A DNA stretch of 64,000 nt from Chlamydiota bacterium (GCA_022601335.1 JAJACV010000054.1:25868-89867), one strand, 5' to 3'. Shown: positions 36,012 through 46,327, numbered from the stretch's first letter. The notes: generated from the sequence alone by a model not told the origin. Program-made: numbers and translations.

Positions 36012-36463
36012 AAGGGATTATTTGCATCAAATTATTTTTGAATCTTCTTAGTTGCCTGTTGTTAAAGACTTTCAAGGTAAATAAGCCTAAAATAGGGCCA
36101 TCTTTTTAAAATTAATAATAGCTGTTAGAAGGGAATTTAAATATGTTTATACATTTCATATTTAATATTCAGCTCGCCTCATATAAAAAAAATAAGCTAA
36201 TGGGAAATGGAAGCACATTCATTTTAAAAAATGATGTTAATTGATGTTTCGCTTTATCTAATTAATGCGATCCTCTATAATTACCTCTGAAAAAAAGCAA
36301 TCAGGTCCTCAAGGTCTTCATTTTGGCTTTTCAACAAGAAATAGGGTTTTTTGTTGTTTTAAAATTGAATATTTTGTTACATTCTCCGTTTTCAATTACA
36401 ATTTGGATCCTGGTGTAAGTGATCTTTAGAATTAAATAGATAGCCCGTGAGGTATAGAACCCA
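36012..36463 (+). other. Leader/intergenic region before the S10 cluster
   Basis: 450 bp without a convincing gene, between the divergent GT61 gene and rplC. It contains a consensus-like promoter at 36374-36402 and so gives an mRNA leader of about 55 nt. I see no ribosomal-protein leader structure that I can name. Small ORFs exist but have no support. Confidence 0.5.
36374..36402 (+). promoter_or_regulatory. Promoter of the S10-spc ribosomal operon
   Basis: TTGTTA (36374-36379) and TACAAT (36397-36402), spacer 17 bp, about 60 bp upstream of the rplC start. It is the best -35/-10 pair I found in the 450-bp leader. Confidence 0.5.
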
Positions 36464-37129
36464 ATGAAACAGAAGCATAGATTAAAATTGATGGGAAAAA
36501 AGATAGGCATGACAACTGTCTTTGATGATCAGGGTGGAACAATTCCTTGCACGGTGCTTTACGTTGAGCCAAATGTTGTGACTCAGATTAAAACCCTAGA
36601 GGTTGATGGTTACGAGGCACTTAAAATAGGCTACGAAAAAGTTAAAGGTCAGAATTTAAAGAAAGTTCAGTCAAAAATATCAAAGCCACTTTTTGACGAT
36701 TATAAGAAAAGAGGCATTGAGTCTAGAAAGCGTTTAAAAGAAAGTCGTGTTTCAACTGAAGGTTATGAAGTCGGGCAAGAGCTTGATCTTTCAGTCTTTG
36801 AGAGTGAGAAGCATATTGATGTGCAGGCTGTCTCAAAGGGAAAAGGTTATCAAGGGGTAATGAAACTGCATAATTTTAAAGGGGGGCCTTCTGCACACGG
36901 TTCTGGTTTCCACAGACATGCAGGATCTACAGGTATGCGTTCGACGCCGGGTCGATGTTTTCCAGGAAGTCCTAGAGCTTCACGCATGGGTGGTAATGTG
37001 CATACCTTACAGAGTTTGAAAATTATTTCTATCCAAAAAGAAAAAAATCTCCTTCTAGTAAAGGGTGCTGTTCCAGGTTCAAGGGGTAGTATGGTTTACT
37101 TAAGTAAAGCAATTAAGAAGGAGTCGTAA
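36464..37129 (+). CDS. rplC: 50S ribosomal protein L3
   Basis: 221 aa. N-terminal KIGMTTVFDDQGGTIPCTVL and the central loop HNFKGGPSAHGSGFHRHAGSTG, which reaches the peptidyl-transferase centre; the Gln that PrmB methylates in E. coli is present in HTLQSLKI. First gene of the cluster, because rpsJ is not in front of it, as usual in Chlamydiota. Confidence 0.97.
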   Translation: MKQKHRLKLMGKKIGMTTVFDDQGGTIPCTVLYVEPNVVTQIKTLEVDGYEALKIGYEKVKGQNLKKVQSKISKPLFDDYKKRGIESRKRLKESRVSTEGYEVGQELDLSVFESEKHIDVQAVSKGKGYQGVMKLHNFKGGPSAHGSGFHRHAGSTGMRSTPGRCFPGSPRASRMGGNVHTLQSLKIISIQKEKNLLLVKGAVPGSRGSMVYLSKAIKKES

Positions 37130-37130
37130 A

Positions 37131-37793
37131 ATGGATTTAAAATCTTTTAGTTTAGAAGCTGAAAAAGTTAAGGACGTAAAGTTCAAAGTTGCTAAGAGAG
37201 AAAAAGAAATTTCTCCACAGTTAGTGAAAGATTACATTGTTGCTTATAGACGCAATCAAAGACAGTGGTCCGCAAATACAAAAGGGCGCTCTGAAGTCAA
37301 TCACTCAAATAAGAAGCCTCACCGTCAGAAAGGTACAGGAAAAGCTAGACAGGGAACTTTAGCGGCTCCTCAGTATAGAGGTGGTGGTATTGTTTTTGGT
37401 CCAAAGCCTAAATTCGATCAACATATTAGAATTAATCAAAAAGAGAAAAGAGCTGTCGTTAACTATCTTATTGAACAAAAAGTTAAAGATAAAAAACTAA
37501 TTTTAATTGATAAAACTGATATGAAAGCGCCCCAAACTAAAACGTTAGCGGCTTTTATGGCCAAATGTGGTTTGGATAAGAAGCGTACGTTATTTATTCT
37601 TGATGCACAAATCAAGGCTAAAGAAGGTGAATCCCTTTCTTCTCATACAAATTTCAAAAAGAGTCTCAATAACCTAAGTCGAGCTGATTTTACAATGGTA
37701 AATCAACTTAATGGATACCAATTGCTCAGAGCCGAACACGTTGTCATCACTGAGACAGGTTTAAAACAATTTATGGAGTCTATTAAATCATGA
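37131..37793 (+). CDS. rplD: 50S ribosomal protein L4
   Basis: 220 aa. The conserved exit-tunnel loop is clear (KGRSEVNHSNKKPHRQKGTG, then KARQGT, YRGGGIVFGPKP). Begins 1 bp after rplC; overlaps rplW by 4 bp. In other bacteria L4 represses its own S10 operon; no matching leader is recognisable here. Confidence 0.97.
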   Translation: MDLKSFSLEAEKVKDVKFKVAKREKEISPQLVKDYIVAYRRNQRQWSANTKGRSEVNHSNKKPHRQKGTGKARQGTLAAPQYRGGGIVFGPKPKFDQHIRINQKEKRAVVNYLIEQKVKDKKLILIDKTDMKAPQTKTLAAFMAKCGLDKKRTLFILDAQIKAKEGESLSSHTNFKKSLNNLSRADFTMVNQLNGYQLLRAEHVVITETGLKQFMESIKS

Positions 37794-38140
37794 GTTTACA
37801 AGAGCAATTTACAAGTCCATTTAAAGTCGTGAAGTCTCGCTATATTACAGAAAAAGCAATGATGTTGGGTCAGTTACATACTGCAGACAGTAATGCTTGC
37901 TTGAAAAAGTGCCAAACACCAAAATATGTTTTTGTCGTAGATAAAAGAGCGACAAAAAAGCAGATTGCAGCCGCTGTAGAAGAAATCTATGCTGAAAAAA
38001 AAGTTAAAGTTGTGGGTGTTAACACAATTGTAACTAAGCCAAAACCTAAAAAGGTTAGAGGAAGGTTCAGCGCTGGGAAAACTGTATCAATTAAAAAAGC
38101 TATTGTCACCTTGGATGTAGGTGATGTTCTTGAAGATTAA
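37790..38140 (+). CDS. rplW: 50S ribosomal protein L23
   Basis: 116 aa. KSRYITEKAMML and KYVFVVDKRATKKQIAAAVEEIYAEKKVKVVGVNT are the family core. It lies at the tunnel exit, docking trigger factor and SRP. A 20-residue insertion between the first helix and the second strand (HTADSNACLKKCQTP) is longer than in E. coli and similar to other chlamydiae. Coupled to rplD by an ATGA overlap. Confidence 0.96.
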   Translation: MSLQEQFTSPFKVVKSRYITEKAMMLGQLHTADSNACLKKCQTPKYVFVVDKRATKKQIAAAVEEIYAEKKVKVVGVNTIVTKPKPKKVRGRFSAGKTVSIKKAIVTLDVGDVLED

Positions 38141-38150
38141 AGGATAAAAA

Positions 38151-38996
38151 ATGCCAAAGAAAATTCGTCCAATTACACCGGGTCAGAGAGGTTTAATACT
38201 TCCCTCTAATGATGAGCTTACAAGAAGAGATCCAAATAAAAAAGCCTTAGTTAAGCCAACAAAAAGTTTGCTTACTCATAAAAAAAGAATTAATGGTCGC
38301 AATAACCTAGGTCGTGTGACTTGTAGACATCGCGGTGGAGGTCACAAAAGACATTATCGGATCATTGATTTTAAAAGAGACAAAGAAAATATTCCTGCTA
38401 AAGTAGCTTCCATAGAGTATGATCCAAATAGATCAGCTCACATAGCTCTCTTAAATTACGTAGATGGCGAAAAACGATATATATTAGCTCCGCAGGGGCT
38501 AAAAGTTGGATCTACAATTGCGACTCAGACAGGAGCGCCTTATAACGTAGGCTGTTGTCTACCTTTAGATAAAATTCCTCTGGGCTCTGCTGTTCATAAT
38601 ATTGAAATGTATCCTGGACGTGGTGGACAGTTAGTTCGTTCAGCTGGATCTTCCGCGCAGCTTATGGCTGTTTCATCTGGCTATGCCACTTTGAAAATGC
38701 CTTCGGGAGAAGTTAGAATGGTAAAAGCTTCGTGCAAAGCTACGCTAGGGGCTCTTTCAAATCCTGAAAATTTCCTAACAGTAGATGGAAAAGCTGGAAG
38801 AACGCGTTGGAAAGGTTTTAGACCGACAGTTCGTGGAACGGCAATGAACCCTGTAGATCACCCACATGGTGGTGGTGAGGGAAAACAAAATAGTTATATT
38901 CCTAGATCACCTTGGGGAACTCAAGCTAAAGGTTACAAGACACGATCTAAGAAAAAATCAAAGAAATTGATCGTCAAAGATAGAAGGAAAAAATAG
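38151..38996 (+). CDS. rplB: 50S ribosomal protein L2
   Basis: 281 aa. [30 protein letters not shown] and the C-terminal [13 protein letters not shown] with the functionally key His are intact. A 23S rRNA core protein needed for subunit joining and peptidyl transfer. Confidence 0.98.
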   Translation: MPKKIRPITPGQRGLILPSNDELTRRDPNKKALVKPTKSLLTHKKRINGRNNLGRVTCRHRGGGHKRHYRIIDFKRDKENIPAKVASIEYDPNRSAHIALLNYVDGEKRYILAPQGLKVGSTIATQTGAPYNVGCCLPLDKIPLGSAVHNIEMYPGRGGQLVRSAGSSAQLMAVSSGYATLKMPSGEVRMVKASCKATLGALSNPENFLTVDGKAGRTRWKGFRPTVRGTAMNPVDHPHGGGEGKQNSYIPRSPWGTQAKGYKTRSKKKSKKLIVKDRRKK

Positions 38997-39003
38997 GTTA
39001 TTC

Positions 39004-39267
39004 ATGGCAAGATCACTGAAAAAAGGGCCATTTGTAGATCATCATCTTCTCAAAAAGGTGGAAGGTCACAATGAAAAAGGAAGTAAGCAATCAATTAAGA
39101 CATGGTCAAGAAGGTCGATGATTGTACCGGAAATGGTAGGTCATACATTTGAGGTCCATAATGGCCGTAAATTTCTGACTGTTTTTGTATCTGAGAATAT
39201 GGTTGGGCATAGACTAGGTGAATTTTCACCCACTCGGACGTTTAAAGGTCACCCACAGAATAAATAG
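39004..39267 (+). CDS. rpsS: 30S ribosomal protein S19
   Basis: 87 aa, normal length. [40 protein letters not shown] and [17 protein letters not shown] match the family. Head of the small subunit, near S13 encoded further on. Confidence 0.97.
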   Translation: MARSLKKGPFVDHHLLKKVEGHNEKGSKQSIKTWSRRSMIVPEMVGHTFEVHNGRKFLTVFVSENMVGHRLGEFSPTRTFKGHPQNK

Positions 39268-39285
39268 ATTGAGAGTTATAGAATT

Positions 39286-39630
39286 ATGCAGAAAGCAAAA
39301 GCGATTTCAAAATATATAAGAATAAGCCCCTTAAAGGCACGATTAGCTGCGAATCTGATTCGTGGAAAAAAAGTGACGGATGCCAAAGCTCAACTTGAGT
39401 TTAGCGGACTTAAAGCGGGAAGACAGCTCAAGAAAACACTTGATAGTGCTGTTGCTAATATGGAACTTCAGTTTGAAGTTAAAAGAGAACAAATGGTTGT
39501 CTCTGAAGTAAGAGTTGATGAAGGCCCTCGGATGAAAAGGGCAAAAGCGAGAAATAAAGGCGGAAGAAGTCCCATCTTAAAAAGGATGAGTCACTTTACT
39601 GTCGTTGTCGAAGGTCAATTAAAGGAGTAA
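39286..39630 (+). CDS. rplV: 50S ribosomal protein L22
   Basis: 114 aa. SPLKARLAANLIRGKKVTDA and the C-terminal hairpin VRVDEGPRMKRAKARNKGGRSPILKRMSHFTV, which lines the exit tunnel. Confidence 0.97.
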   Translation: MQKAKAISKYIRISPLKARLAANLIRGKKVTDAKAQLEFSGLKAGRQLKKTLDSAVANMELQFEVKREQMVVSEVRVDEGPRMKRAKARNKGGRSPILKRMSHFTVVVEGQLKE

Positions 39631-39634
39631 GGTA

Positions 39635-40282
39635 ATGGGTCAGAAAGTCTGTCCAATTGGATTTCGCTTAGTTCGAAATAAGAAGTGGAGTTCAGTTTGG
39701 TATGCGAATAAAAGAGAGTATGGTGATTTACTCGTTGAAGATTTCAAAATAAGACAACTTCTCAAGAAGAAATCTTGCTGTGAAGGAACTTCCAGAATTG
39801 AAATTCGTCGTATGAGTGAAAAAATTGAAGTGACAATTCACACAGCTAGACCTGGACTAGTTATTGGAAAAAAAGGCGCTGAGATTGAACAACTAAAAAA
39901 AGAGTTAACAAAGCTCACAACTAAAGAAGTTTGGATTGAAGTTGAAGAAATTAAGCGTCCTGACTTAGATGCAAAGCTTGTCTCAATAGGAATATCTAAG
40001 CAAATAGTGAGACGTATGGCTTACAGAAGAGTTCTGAAGAAAGCAATTCAATCAACTATGGATGCTGGGGCTCATGGAGTTAAAATACAAATTTCCGGTC
40101 GTCTTGGTGGCGCTGAAATAGCACGAAGTGAATGGTATAAAGACGGATCAATCCCTCTACACACAATCAAGACAGAAATAGATTATGCCACTGCTAGAGC
40201 CGAAACTACCTATGGTACAATAGGAATTAAAGTTTGGGTAAATAAAGGTGAAGAAATTCTAGTTGCAAAGGGAGGGAAGTAA
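39635..40282 (+). CDS. rpsC: 30S ribosomal protein S3
   Basis: 215 aa. [13 protein letters not shown] start; KH domain with [21 protein letters not shown]-terminal [29 protein letters not shown]. It helps form the mRNA entry site. Confidence 0.98.
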   Translation: MGQKVCPIGFRLVRNKKWSSVWYANKREYGDLLVEDFKIRQLLKKKSCCEGTSRIEIRRMSEKIEVTIHTARPGLVIGKKGAEIEQLKKELTKLTTKEVWIEVEEIKRPDLDAKLVSIGISKQIVRRMAYRRVLKKAIQSTMDAGAHGVKIQISGRLGGAEIARSEWYKDGSIPLHTIKTEIDYATARAETTYGTIGIKVWVNKGEEILVAKGGK

Positions 40283-40283
40283 A

Positions 40284-40703
40284 ATGGCCCTAATGCCTAA
40301 GAAAACCAAATTTAGAAAACAACAAAAGGGTCAGCACGCTGGCTTAAGTAAAGGCGGAAATTTTGTTGATTTTGGTGATTTTGGAATACAAGTAATTGAT
40401 AGAGGTAGAATAACTAATACTCAAATCGAAGCGTGTCGTATAGCCATTAATAGGTTTTTTCAAAGACGTGGAAAAGTTTGGATTAGAGTCTTCCCCGATA
40501 AACCTGTTACAAAGAAACCTGCCGAAGTTCGTATGGGTAAAGGAAAGGGTTCTGTTGATAAATGGGTCGCAGTAGTGCGTCCAGGAAAGATATTGTTTGA
40601 AGTGGCAAATGTATCAAGAGAAATGGCTCAGATGGCTCTGGGTAGAGCTGCAGCTAAACTAGGAATTAAAACTAGATTTGTTGAACGTCTAGAACGTGTA
40701 TAA
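40284..40703 (+). CDS. rplP: 50S ribosomal protein L16
   Basis: 139 aa from the ATG at 40284, which has a strong GGGAGGG site; an in-frame ATG 21 bp upstream lies inside rps[17 protein letters not shown] and [25 protein letters not shown] are conserved. Binds near the A-site tRNA. Confidence 0.97.
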   Translation: MALMPKKTKFRKQQKGQHAGLSKGGNFVDFGDFGIQVIDRGRITNTQIEACRIAINRFFQRRGKVWIRVFPDKPVTKKPAEVRMGKGKGSVDKWVAVVRPGKILFEVANVSREMAQMALGRAAAKLGIKTRFVERLERV

Positions 40704-40713
40704 GGATTAAGGA

Positions 40714-40935
40714 ATGGCTAAGAAAGAGAAAAAATTAAGTGAGCATTCTTCAGAAGAATTGCGTGTTAAATATGAGGAAGCCTGTAGAGACTTATTCAAT
40801 TTGAAAAATGAATACAGACTAAACAGACAACTCAAAAAACCACACTTACTTAACTATACAAAGAAACAAATTGCTAGAATCTTGACTTTTGCGAAAATTA
40901 AACAAAGCCAAGAAACTAAAGGAGAAATCAAGTAA
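40714..40935 (+). CDS. rpmC: 50S ribosomal protein L29
   Basis: 73 aa, two-helix protein ([40 protein letters not shown]). Sits at the tunnel exit beside L23. Overlaps rpsQ by one base. Confidence 0.93.
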   Translation: MAKKEKKLSEHSSEELRVKYEEACRDLFNLKNEYRLNRQLKKPHLLNYTKKQIARILTFAKIKQSQETKGEIK

Positions 40936-41210
40936 TGCAACAAGAAGCAGTTCAAACTGAAAGAGGACAAAGAAGTCAGCGAGTAGGGCTTGTGATCTCC
41001 AATAAGATGGATAAAACAGTTGTCGTGAGAGTGGATAAAACGTTTAGAGACCCAAAGTACGAAAAAGTAGTTACTAGAGGTCGAAAATATTACGCTCATG
41101 ATGAAAGCAATGAATTAAAGGAAGGGGATACCGTTTTAATTAAAGAATCCCGTCCTTATTCTAAAACTAAAAAATGGCTCGTCATAAAAAAAATTGAGGG
41201 AAGTCGATAA
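40935..41210 (+). CDS. rpsQ: 30S ribosomal protein S17
   Basis: 91 aa OB-fold: [58 protein letters not shown]. Primary 16S rRNA binder. Confidence 0.96.
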   Translation: MQQEAVQTERGQRSQRVGLVISNKMDKTVVVRVDKTFRDPKYEKVVTRGRKYYAHDESNELKEGDTVLIKESRPYSKTKKWLVIKKIEGSR

Positions 41211-41579
41211 ATGTTACAACAGGAATCCGAACTAAAAGTGGCTGATAATACTGGAGCCAAAAGAGTTAAGTGCTTCAAAGTCCTTGGCGGTTCAAGAAGA
41301 CGCTATGCAAGTGTTGGTGATATCATCATTTGTTCTGTTAAAGAATCTGACCCTAAAGCCGTTGCCAAAAAGGGAAGTGTTGTTAAAGCAGTAGTTGTTA
41401 GAACGAAATATTTTATTAAAAGAAAAGATGGATCAAAGCTTAAATTTGATCATAACAGCTGTGTAATTATTGATGACAAGGGTAACCCCAAAGGAACGCG
41501 TATTTTTGGGCCAGTGGCTAGAGAAGTCAGAGATAAAGGGTATTTAAAGATAAGTTCACTAGCACCAGAAGTTATTTAG
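41211..41579 (+). CDS. rplN: 50S ribosomal protein L14
   Basis: 122 aa, normal length. [25 protein letters not shown] and [27 protein letters not shown]. Starts immediately after the rpsQ stop. Confidence 0.97.
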   Translation: MLQQESELKVADNTGAKRVKCFKVLGGSRRRYASVGDIIICSVKESDPKAVAKKGSVVKAVVVRTKYFIKRKDGSKLKFDHNSCVIIDDKGNPKGTRIFGPVAREVRDKGYLKISSLAPEVI

Positions 41580-41588
41580 GAGTCAAAG

Positions 41589-41960
41589 ATGAATAAAAAA
41601 ATCCGATCAGGTGACAAAGTATGTGTTATTGCTGGGAACGACAAAGGTAAGATTGGTTTGGTCTTACATAAAACAATTGACACTGTTTTAGTCGAAGGAA
41701 TAAATATTAAAACTAAGCACGTGAAACCTCAAGGGCAAAACAAGCAAGGGGAGATTATTAAAGTCGAAAGACCTATAGATATCTCAAACGTAATGCTCTG
41801 CCCAGATGGAGAAACCCCAGCTAAAGTTAAATTGAATATGGTAGATGCTAAAGACAAAGAGTTTGTCTATGAGTCTAAAGGTAAAAAAGTTGTTTACCGA
41901 AAAACTCTAAAGCCAGCTAAAGTAAAAGCTAAGTCTACTACTAAATCTAAAACTAAGTGA
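41589..41960 (+). CDS. rplX: 50S ribosomal protein L24
   Basis: 123 aa. KOW motif in [23 protein letters not shown], then [20 protein letters not shown]. The C-terminal Lys-rich tail ([19 protein letters not shown]) is longer than in E. coli. Confidence 0.96.
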   Translation: MNKKIRSGDKVCVIAGNDKGKIGLVLHKTIDTVLVEGINIKTKHVKPQGQNKQGEIIKVERPIDISNVMLCPDGETPAKVKLNMVDAKDKEFVYESKGKKVVYRKTLKPAKVKAKSTTKSKTK

Positions 41961-41974
41961 GAAAGCCTCAATTT

Positions 41975-42514
41975 ATGAGTACATTTGAATTAACATATAA
42001 AGAGAAAATAATTCCTCAGCTTCTTTCTAAGTTTGAATATGCAAATATTATGCAAGTTCCAAAACTTAAGAAGATTGTCATTAATATGGGAATAGCTAAA
42101 GCTATTAAAGATAAAAATGCCATCGAAGATGCTGTTCAAGAGTTAACGATGCTTTCTGGACAAAAGCCTATTTTGACAAAAGCTAAAAAAGCGATCTCCA
42201 ACTTTAAACTTCGTGAAAATCAGGTTGTCGGAGTTAAGGTAACTTTAAGAGGAAAAAGAATGTACGATTTTCTTTTCCGTTTCGTTCATATTATAGCTCC
42301 AAGAATTCGCGATTTCAGAGGATTTAATCCAAAAGGTGATGGAAAAGGGAATTATACTCTAGGTTTAGATGACCAACAGATTTTTCCAGAGATCAACCTG
42401 GACTTAGTTAAAAGGACTCAAGGAATGCATATTACATTTGTAACAACAGCAACTAAAGATGCTGAGTGCATTGAGCTCCTTAAGCATTTTAAAATGCCAT
42501 TTAAAGATCAATAA
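41975..42514 (+). CDS. rplE: 50S ribosomal protein L5
   Basis: 179 aa from the ATG at 41975; a GTG at 41957 overlapping rplX would add six residues that other L5 proteins lack. [41 protein letters not shown] and RIRDFRGF are conserved. Binds 5S rRNA. The next gene is rpsH because rpsN (S14) is absent. Confidence 0.97.
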   Translation: MSTFELTYKEKIIPQLLSKFEYANIMQVPKLKKIVINMGIAKAIKDKNAIEDAVQELTMLSGQKPILTKAKKAISNFKLRENQVVGVKVTLRGKRMYDFLFRFVHIIAPRIRDFRGFNPKGDGKGNYTLGLDDQQIFPEINLDLVKRTQGMHITFVTTATKDAECIELLKHFKMPFKDQ

Positions 42515-42532
42515 TATTTAGGAACATTGTTT

Positions 42533-42925
42533 ATGACCGATCCGATAGCAGATTTGCTTACAAGAATTAGAAACTCCTCAGCAGCACAAAAGAGATATGT
42601 AAATATCCCTTACTCCAAGATTAAAGAGGACATAGTTAAAGTGCTTTTAGCTAAAGGTTTTGTAGTTAGCTATAAAATCACTGAGCTAGAAGGACACAAA
42701 AATATTCAGGTTTTTCTTAAATATACTCAAGACAGATCTCCAGTTTTACAGCAAATTCAGAGAAAATCTAGGCCAGGCCTGCGGAAGTATGTTCGGAAAG
42801 ATCAGATTCCTCGAATTTTAGGTGGAATGGGTATTAGTATTGTCTCAACATCACAAGGTGTTATTGAGGGAGAAGAGGCTAAGCGAAAAAAACTGGGCGG
42901 AGAGCTACTCTGTGTAGCCTGGTAA
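42533..42925 (+). CDS. rpsH: 30S ribosomal protein S8
   Basis: 130 aa from the ATG at 42533 (TDPIADLLTRIRNS); AGGA lies upstream. The C-terminal GMGISIVSTSQGV..EGEEAKRKKLGGELLCVAW is the RNA-binding region. S8 regulates the spc operon in E. coli. Confidence 0.97.
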   Translation: MTDPIADLLTRIRNSSAAQKRYVNIPYSKIKEDIVKVLLAKGFVVSYKITELEGHKNIQVFLKYTQDRSPVLQQIQRKSRPGLRKYVRKDQIPRILGGMGISIVSTSQGVIEGEEAKRKKLGGELLCVAW

Positions 42926-42946
42926 CGATTTAAGGAGTCATTCATC

Positions 42947-43489
42947 ATGTCAAGAATAGGAAAGCAACCCATAGAAGTTCCAAAAGGTGTCCAAGTGACA
43001 ATTGATGGTAACTTAATTACTGTTAAGGGTTCAAAACACGAACTTAAGCTTGAAATACTAAAAGACATTTCAGTGAAATTAGAAGATGGAATCATCTATG
43101 TAATCATAGAAAACCCAAAAGTAACTCCAACTAAGTTTCAAGGTCTTTACAGATCTTTGATAGCTAATATGATTGATGGAGTGACTAAAGGTTTCAAAAA
43201 GGATCTTGAGTTAAAGGGAGTGGGGTATAGAGCCGCAGTTCAGGGAGGCTCAATTAACTTACAATTAGGCTTTTCACATCCAACAGTCATTGAAATTCCT
43301 AAAGGACTAGAAGTTAAAGTAGATAAGAACGTTTTAGTATCGATTGCTGGTGCAGATAAGCAACTTGTAGGACAATTTGCCTCTACTATTCATCATCTTA
43401 GAAAACCTGAGCCATATAAAGGCAAAGGAGTTCACTATGTAGGCCAGTACGTCAGAAGAAAAGCGGGTAAATCTGCTTCTAAAAAATAA
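42947..43489 (+). CDS. rplF: 50S ribosomal protein L6
   Basis: 180 aa, two similar domains. SRIGKQPIEVPKGV at the start; LKGVGYRAAVQGGSINLQLGFSHP and EPYKGKGVHYVGQYVRRKAGK in the second domain. Confidence 0.97.
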   Translation: MSRIGKQPIEVPKGVQVTIDGNLITVKGSKHELKLEILKDISVKLEDGIIYVIIENPKVTPTKFQGLYRSLIANMIDGVTKGFKKDLELKGVGYRAAVQGGSINLQLGFSHPTVIEIPKGLEVKVDKNVLVSIAGADKQLVGQFASTIHHLRKPEPYKGKGVHYVGQYVRRKAGKSASKK

Positions 43490-43507
43490 ATTAGGATGAA
43501 ATAAATC

Positions 43508-43879
43508 ATGGAAAGTAGCACTCTAAGCGCAAAAAGAAGAAAAAACAAACGAGTTCTTAGAATTCGTAAAAGAGTTACAGGGTCTAGTGATAGACCGAGA
43601 CTTTGTATTTCAAAGTCTAATCAATATTTTTCTGTGCAAGTTATTGATGACTCAAAAGGGATTACTCTAGCTAGCATGACTACTGCTTCTAAAGAGTTTA
43701 AAGAAGCAGCTAAAAAAAGCACCAAAACAGATTTAGCTAAAATCATCGGTAATGAAATAGCTAAAAGCTGTGTTGAAAAAGGTGTAAGTAAGGCTGTTTT
43801 AGATCGCCGTGGATCAAGGTATCACGGTATAATAGCTGCATTTGCAGACTCAGCTAGAGAAAAAGGACTACAATTTTAA
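43508..43879 (+). CDS. rplR: 50S ribosomal protein L18
   Basis: 123 aa. RPRLCISKSNQYFSVQVIDDSKGITLASMTT and VLDRRGSRYHGIIAAFADSAREKGL. Binds 5S rRNA with L5. Confidence 0.96.
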   Translation: MESSTLSAKRRKNKRVLRIRKRVTGSSDRPRLCISKSNQYFSVQVIDDSKGITLASMTTASKEFKEAAKKSTKTDLAKIIGNEIAKSCVEKGVSKAVLDRRGSRYHGIIAAFADSAREKGLQF

Positions 43880-43897
43880 TTAAGAGATAAATGCATA

Positions 43898-44395
43898 ATG
43901 TCAAGAACTAATCAAAAACAAACTAAAGAAGAGACTTCAACCGAATTTGAAGAAAAAGTGTTATTTATTAATCGCTGTTCAAAAGTCTTAAAAGGAGGAA
44001 GAAAGTTTAGTTTTTCTGCTTTGATTTTGGTAGGTGATAGAAAAGGAAACGTTGGATACGGATTTGCTAAAGCGAATGAACTTGCAGACTCGATTAGAAA
44101 GGGTGTTGATTCAGCAAAGAAAAACGTTAAAGCGATTAAAATGAAAGGAACAACAATTCCTCATGAAATTTTAGTCCGTTGGGATGGAGCTGTGCTTCTA
44201 TTGAAGCCTGCACATAAAGGAACAGGAATTATCGCTGGATCAAAAGTCCGCGCAATTTTAGAACTTGCTGGAATTAAAGATGTCGTTGCTAAAAGTTTAG
44301 GTTGTAGTAATCCTATAAATTTAGTGCACGCTACTTTTAAAGCACTTTCCCTGTTTAGGAATAAAGAAGAATGCCTTGCGATGAGGGGAGTTTAA
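43898..44395 (+). CDS. rpsE: 30S ribosomal protein S5
   Basis: 165 aa. VLKGGRKFSFSALILVGDRKGNVGYGFAKANELADSIRKG is the dsRBD-like core; GIIAGSKVRAILELAGIKDVVAKSLG follows. Ribosomal accuracy protein. rplO follows directly; rpmD (L30), usual between them in other bacteria, is missing. Confidence 0.97.
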   Translation: MSRTNQKQTKEETSTEFEEKVLFINRCSKVLKGGRKFSFSALILVGDRKGNVGYGFAKANELADSIRKGVDSAKKNVKAIKMKGTTIPHEILVRWDGAVLLLKPAHKGTGIIAGSKVRAILELAGIKDVVAKSLGCSNPINLVHATFKALSLFRNKEECLAMRGV

Positions 44396-44399
44396 TATA

Positions 44400-44840
44400 A
44401 TGAAGCTGAATGAACTGACTAAAAGAATCAAACCAAAACGAAATAGACTTGGACGAGGACCTGGAAGTGGCTTAGGTAAGACTTCTGGTAGAGGCCAAAA
44501 AGGAGCAGGATCTAGATCTGGTTATAAGAGAAGAGATACATATGAAGGGGGGCAATATAGACTTTTTCTAAAGTTGCCAACTCGTGGATTTAGTAGAGCT
44601 AGATTCCGTAAACCTCTAGATCCAATTAATTTAAAGTTAATTGATCTTCTTTATAAAGATGGAGAAACTGTTAATCTTCAAACTCTTCAAGATCGTGGTT
44701 TACTTAATGGCTCTTCTCATGGAGTCAAGGTTCTTGCAGAAGGGGAGACAACTAAAAAAGTAACTATAGAAGTAGCAGCATTTTCAAAAGCAGCTATTGA
44801 AAAATTAGAGAAAGCGGGAATTCAGTACAAAACAATCTAA
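44400..44840 (+). CDS. rplO: 50S ribosomal protein L15
   Basis: 146 aa. RNRLGRGPGSGLGKTSGRGQKGAGSRSG glycine/arginine-rich N-terminus and the EGGQ motif are typical. Followed by secY after 12 bp. Confidence 0.97.
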   Translation: MKLNELTKRIKPKRNRLGRGPGSGLGKTSGRGQKGAGSRSGYKRRDTYEGGQYRLFLKLPTRGFSRARFRKPLDPINLKLIDLLYKDGETVNLQTLQDRGLLNGSSHGVKVLAEGETTKKVTIEVAAFSKAAIEKLEKAGIQYKTI

Positions 44841-44852
44841 ACTGGCTAGGCA

Positions 44853-46238
44853 ATGATAAGAGCTCTAAAACGAATTTACTCAACTCCAGATCTGAAAAGA
44901 AAATTGACATTCACTTTGCTTATGCTCTTAATTGTAAGGGTAGGAGCTTTCGTTCCTGTTCCTGGAATTAATGGTGAAGCTGCTCTTAACTACTTTAAGT
45001 TTGTTACTAAAGGTGGCCAAAATTTACTCCAACTTTTAGATCTTTTTTCAGGTGGGGCTTTTGGTCAAATGACAGTAGTAGCTCTGAGTATTATGCCTTA
45101 TATCACTGCCTCAATCGTTATTCAGCTACTGGTAGCACTCGTGCCTAGTTTTCAACGTGAAATAAAAGAAAACCAAGAAGCTGGAAAGCGCAAAATAGGC
45201 AATTGGACTCGAGTTTTTGCCACGTGTCTTTCAGTTTTTCAATCTTTATTACTCGCCCGATACGCACTGCAAATGAACCAAGCGCATCCCGGTATTGTCG
45301 TACATGAGCTATTCAAGATACAAGCATTTGGTGTTCCTTGGCTCTTTTACTTAATTGTTGTATTTACAATGACGACAGGAACTCTTTTCCTTATTTGGGT
45401 TGGAGAACAGATTACTGAGAGAGGAATGGGTAATGGAATTAGTTTAATAATAGCTCTCGGAATTGTTTCTCAGATACCAAGTGCTATTGGCTTACTTATT
45501 AAGCAACTAAATTTAGGTTCTCAGACTCCAGGGCAAATGACCCTTTCTTCAATAATAATTCTCTCAATTGTCTTTGTCGCAGTCATAATGGGAACTATTT
45601 TAGTAATACAAGGGCAAAAAAATGTACCGCTACAGTATGCAAGACGCATTGCTGGTACGTCCTCAGAGTCAAGTAAAGGATCTAATGCTCATTTACCTTT
45701 AAAGATCAATTATGCAGGAGTTATTCCCGTAATTTTTGCCTCTTCAGTGCTCATGTTTCCAGCAACTATTGCGCAACTAGTGGGTAGCACAACGGGTGTT
45801 CAATGGCTTACTCAGCTGTCTCAGACTTTAGCGCCGGGAACTCCTGTTTATACGGTTGTGTTCGTTCTGTTGATTCTTTTCTTTACATACTTTTGGACAG
45901 CAACTCAATTTAAACCAGATCAGATAGCCTCAGATATGAAGAAGAATGGAGCTTTTATTCCAGGAGTAAGACAAGGAAAACCTACAGAGCAGTATCTTGA
46001 ATCAACTATGAATAGAATTACATTGATTGGAGCTGTTTCTCTTGCCTTTATTGCAGTATTACCCAACATAATAAGTAAAATTTTAAAAGTTGATATGAGT
46101 ATCAGTCACTTCTTTGGGGGTACATCCCTTCTAATTTTAGTAGGTGTGATTTTGGATACTATGCAACAAGTTGATTCCCATCTTCTTATGAAAAAGTATG
46201 ATGGTTTGATGAAAAGAGGACTTTCGCGTCAAAGATAA
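44853..46238 (+). CDS. secY: Preprotein translocase subunit SecY
   Basis: 461 aa with ten predicted membrane helices. Plug region (LLQLLDLFSGGAFGQMTVVALSIMPYITASIV), GERGMGNGIS-type loop (EQITERGMGNGISLIIALGI), and the C-terminal loop KKNGAFIPGVRQGKPTEQYLE needed for SecA contact. Forms the Sec channel used by the many exported proteins in this window. Confidence 0.98.
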   Translation: MIRALKRIYSTPDLKRKLTFTLLMLLIVRVGAFVPVPGINGEAALNYFKFVTKGGQNLLQLLDLFSGGAFGQMTVVALSIMPYITASIVIQLLVALVPSFQREIKENQEAGKRKIGNWTRVFATCLSVFQSLLLARYALQMNQAHPGIVVHELFKIQAFGVPWLFYLIVVFTMTTGTLFLIWVGEQITERGMGNGISLIIALGIVSQIPSAIGLLIKQLNLGSQTPGQMTLSSIIILSIVFVAVIMGTILVIQGQKNVPLQYARRIAGTSSESSKGSNAHLPLKINYAGVIPVIFASSVLMFPATIAQLVGSTTGVQWLTQLSQTLAPGTPVYTVVFVLLILFFTYFWTATQFKPDQIASDMKKNGAFIPGVRQGKPTEQYLESTMNRITLIGAVSLAFIAVLPNIISKILKVDMSISHFFGGTSLLILVGVILDTMQQVDSHLLMKKYDGLMKRGLSRQR

Positions 46239-46242
46239 AGAT

Positions 46243-46270
46243 TTTCACAAATAAACTAATATGATAGAAT
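46243..46270 (+). promoter_or_regulatory. Possible promoter of rpsM-rpsK-rpoA-rplQ
   Basis: In the 89-bp gap after secY, TTTCAC (46243-46248) and TAGAAT (46265-46270) are 16 bp apart, with a TGa stretch just upstream of the -10 box. This is the longest gap inside the ribosomal cluster, which makes an internal promoter plausible. Confidence 0.35.
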
Positions 46271-46327
46271 AGTCTCACTTTTTTAAAATTTATTGAGATT
46301 TAAACGATTAAGTAACTAGGAGAAAGA

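Noticed and set aside
36012..36463. Riboswitch or ribosomal-protein autoregulatory leader before rplC
   Set aside because: I could not draw a stable structure matching a known class; only a promoter is supported.
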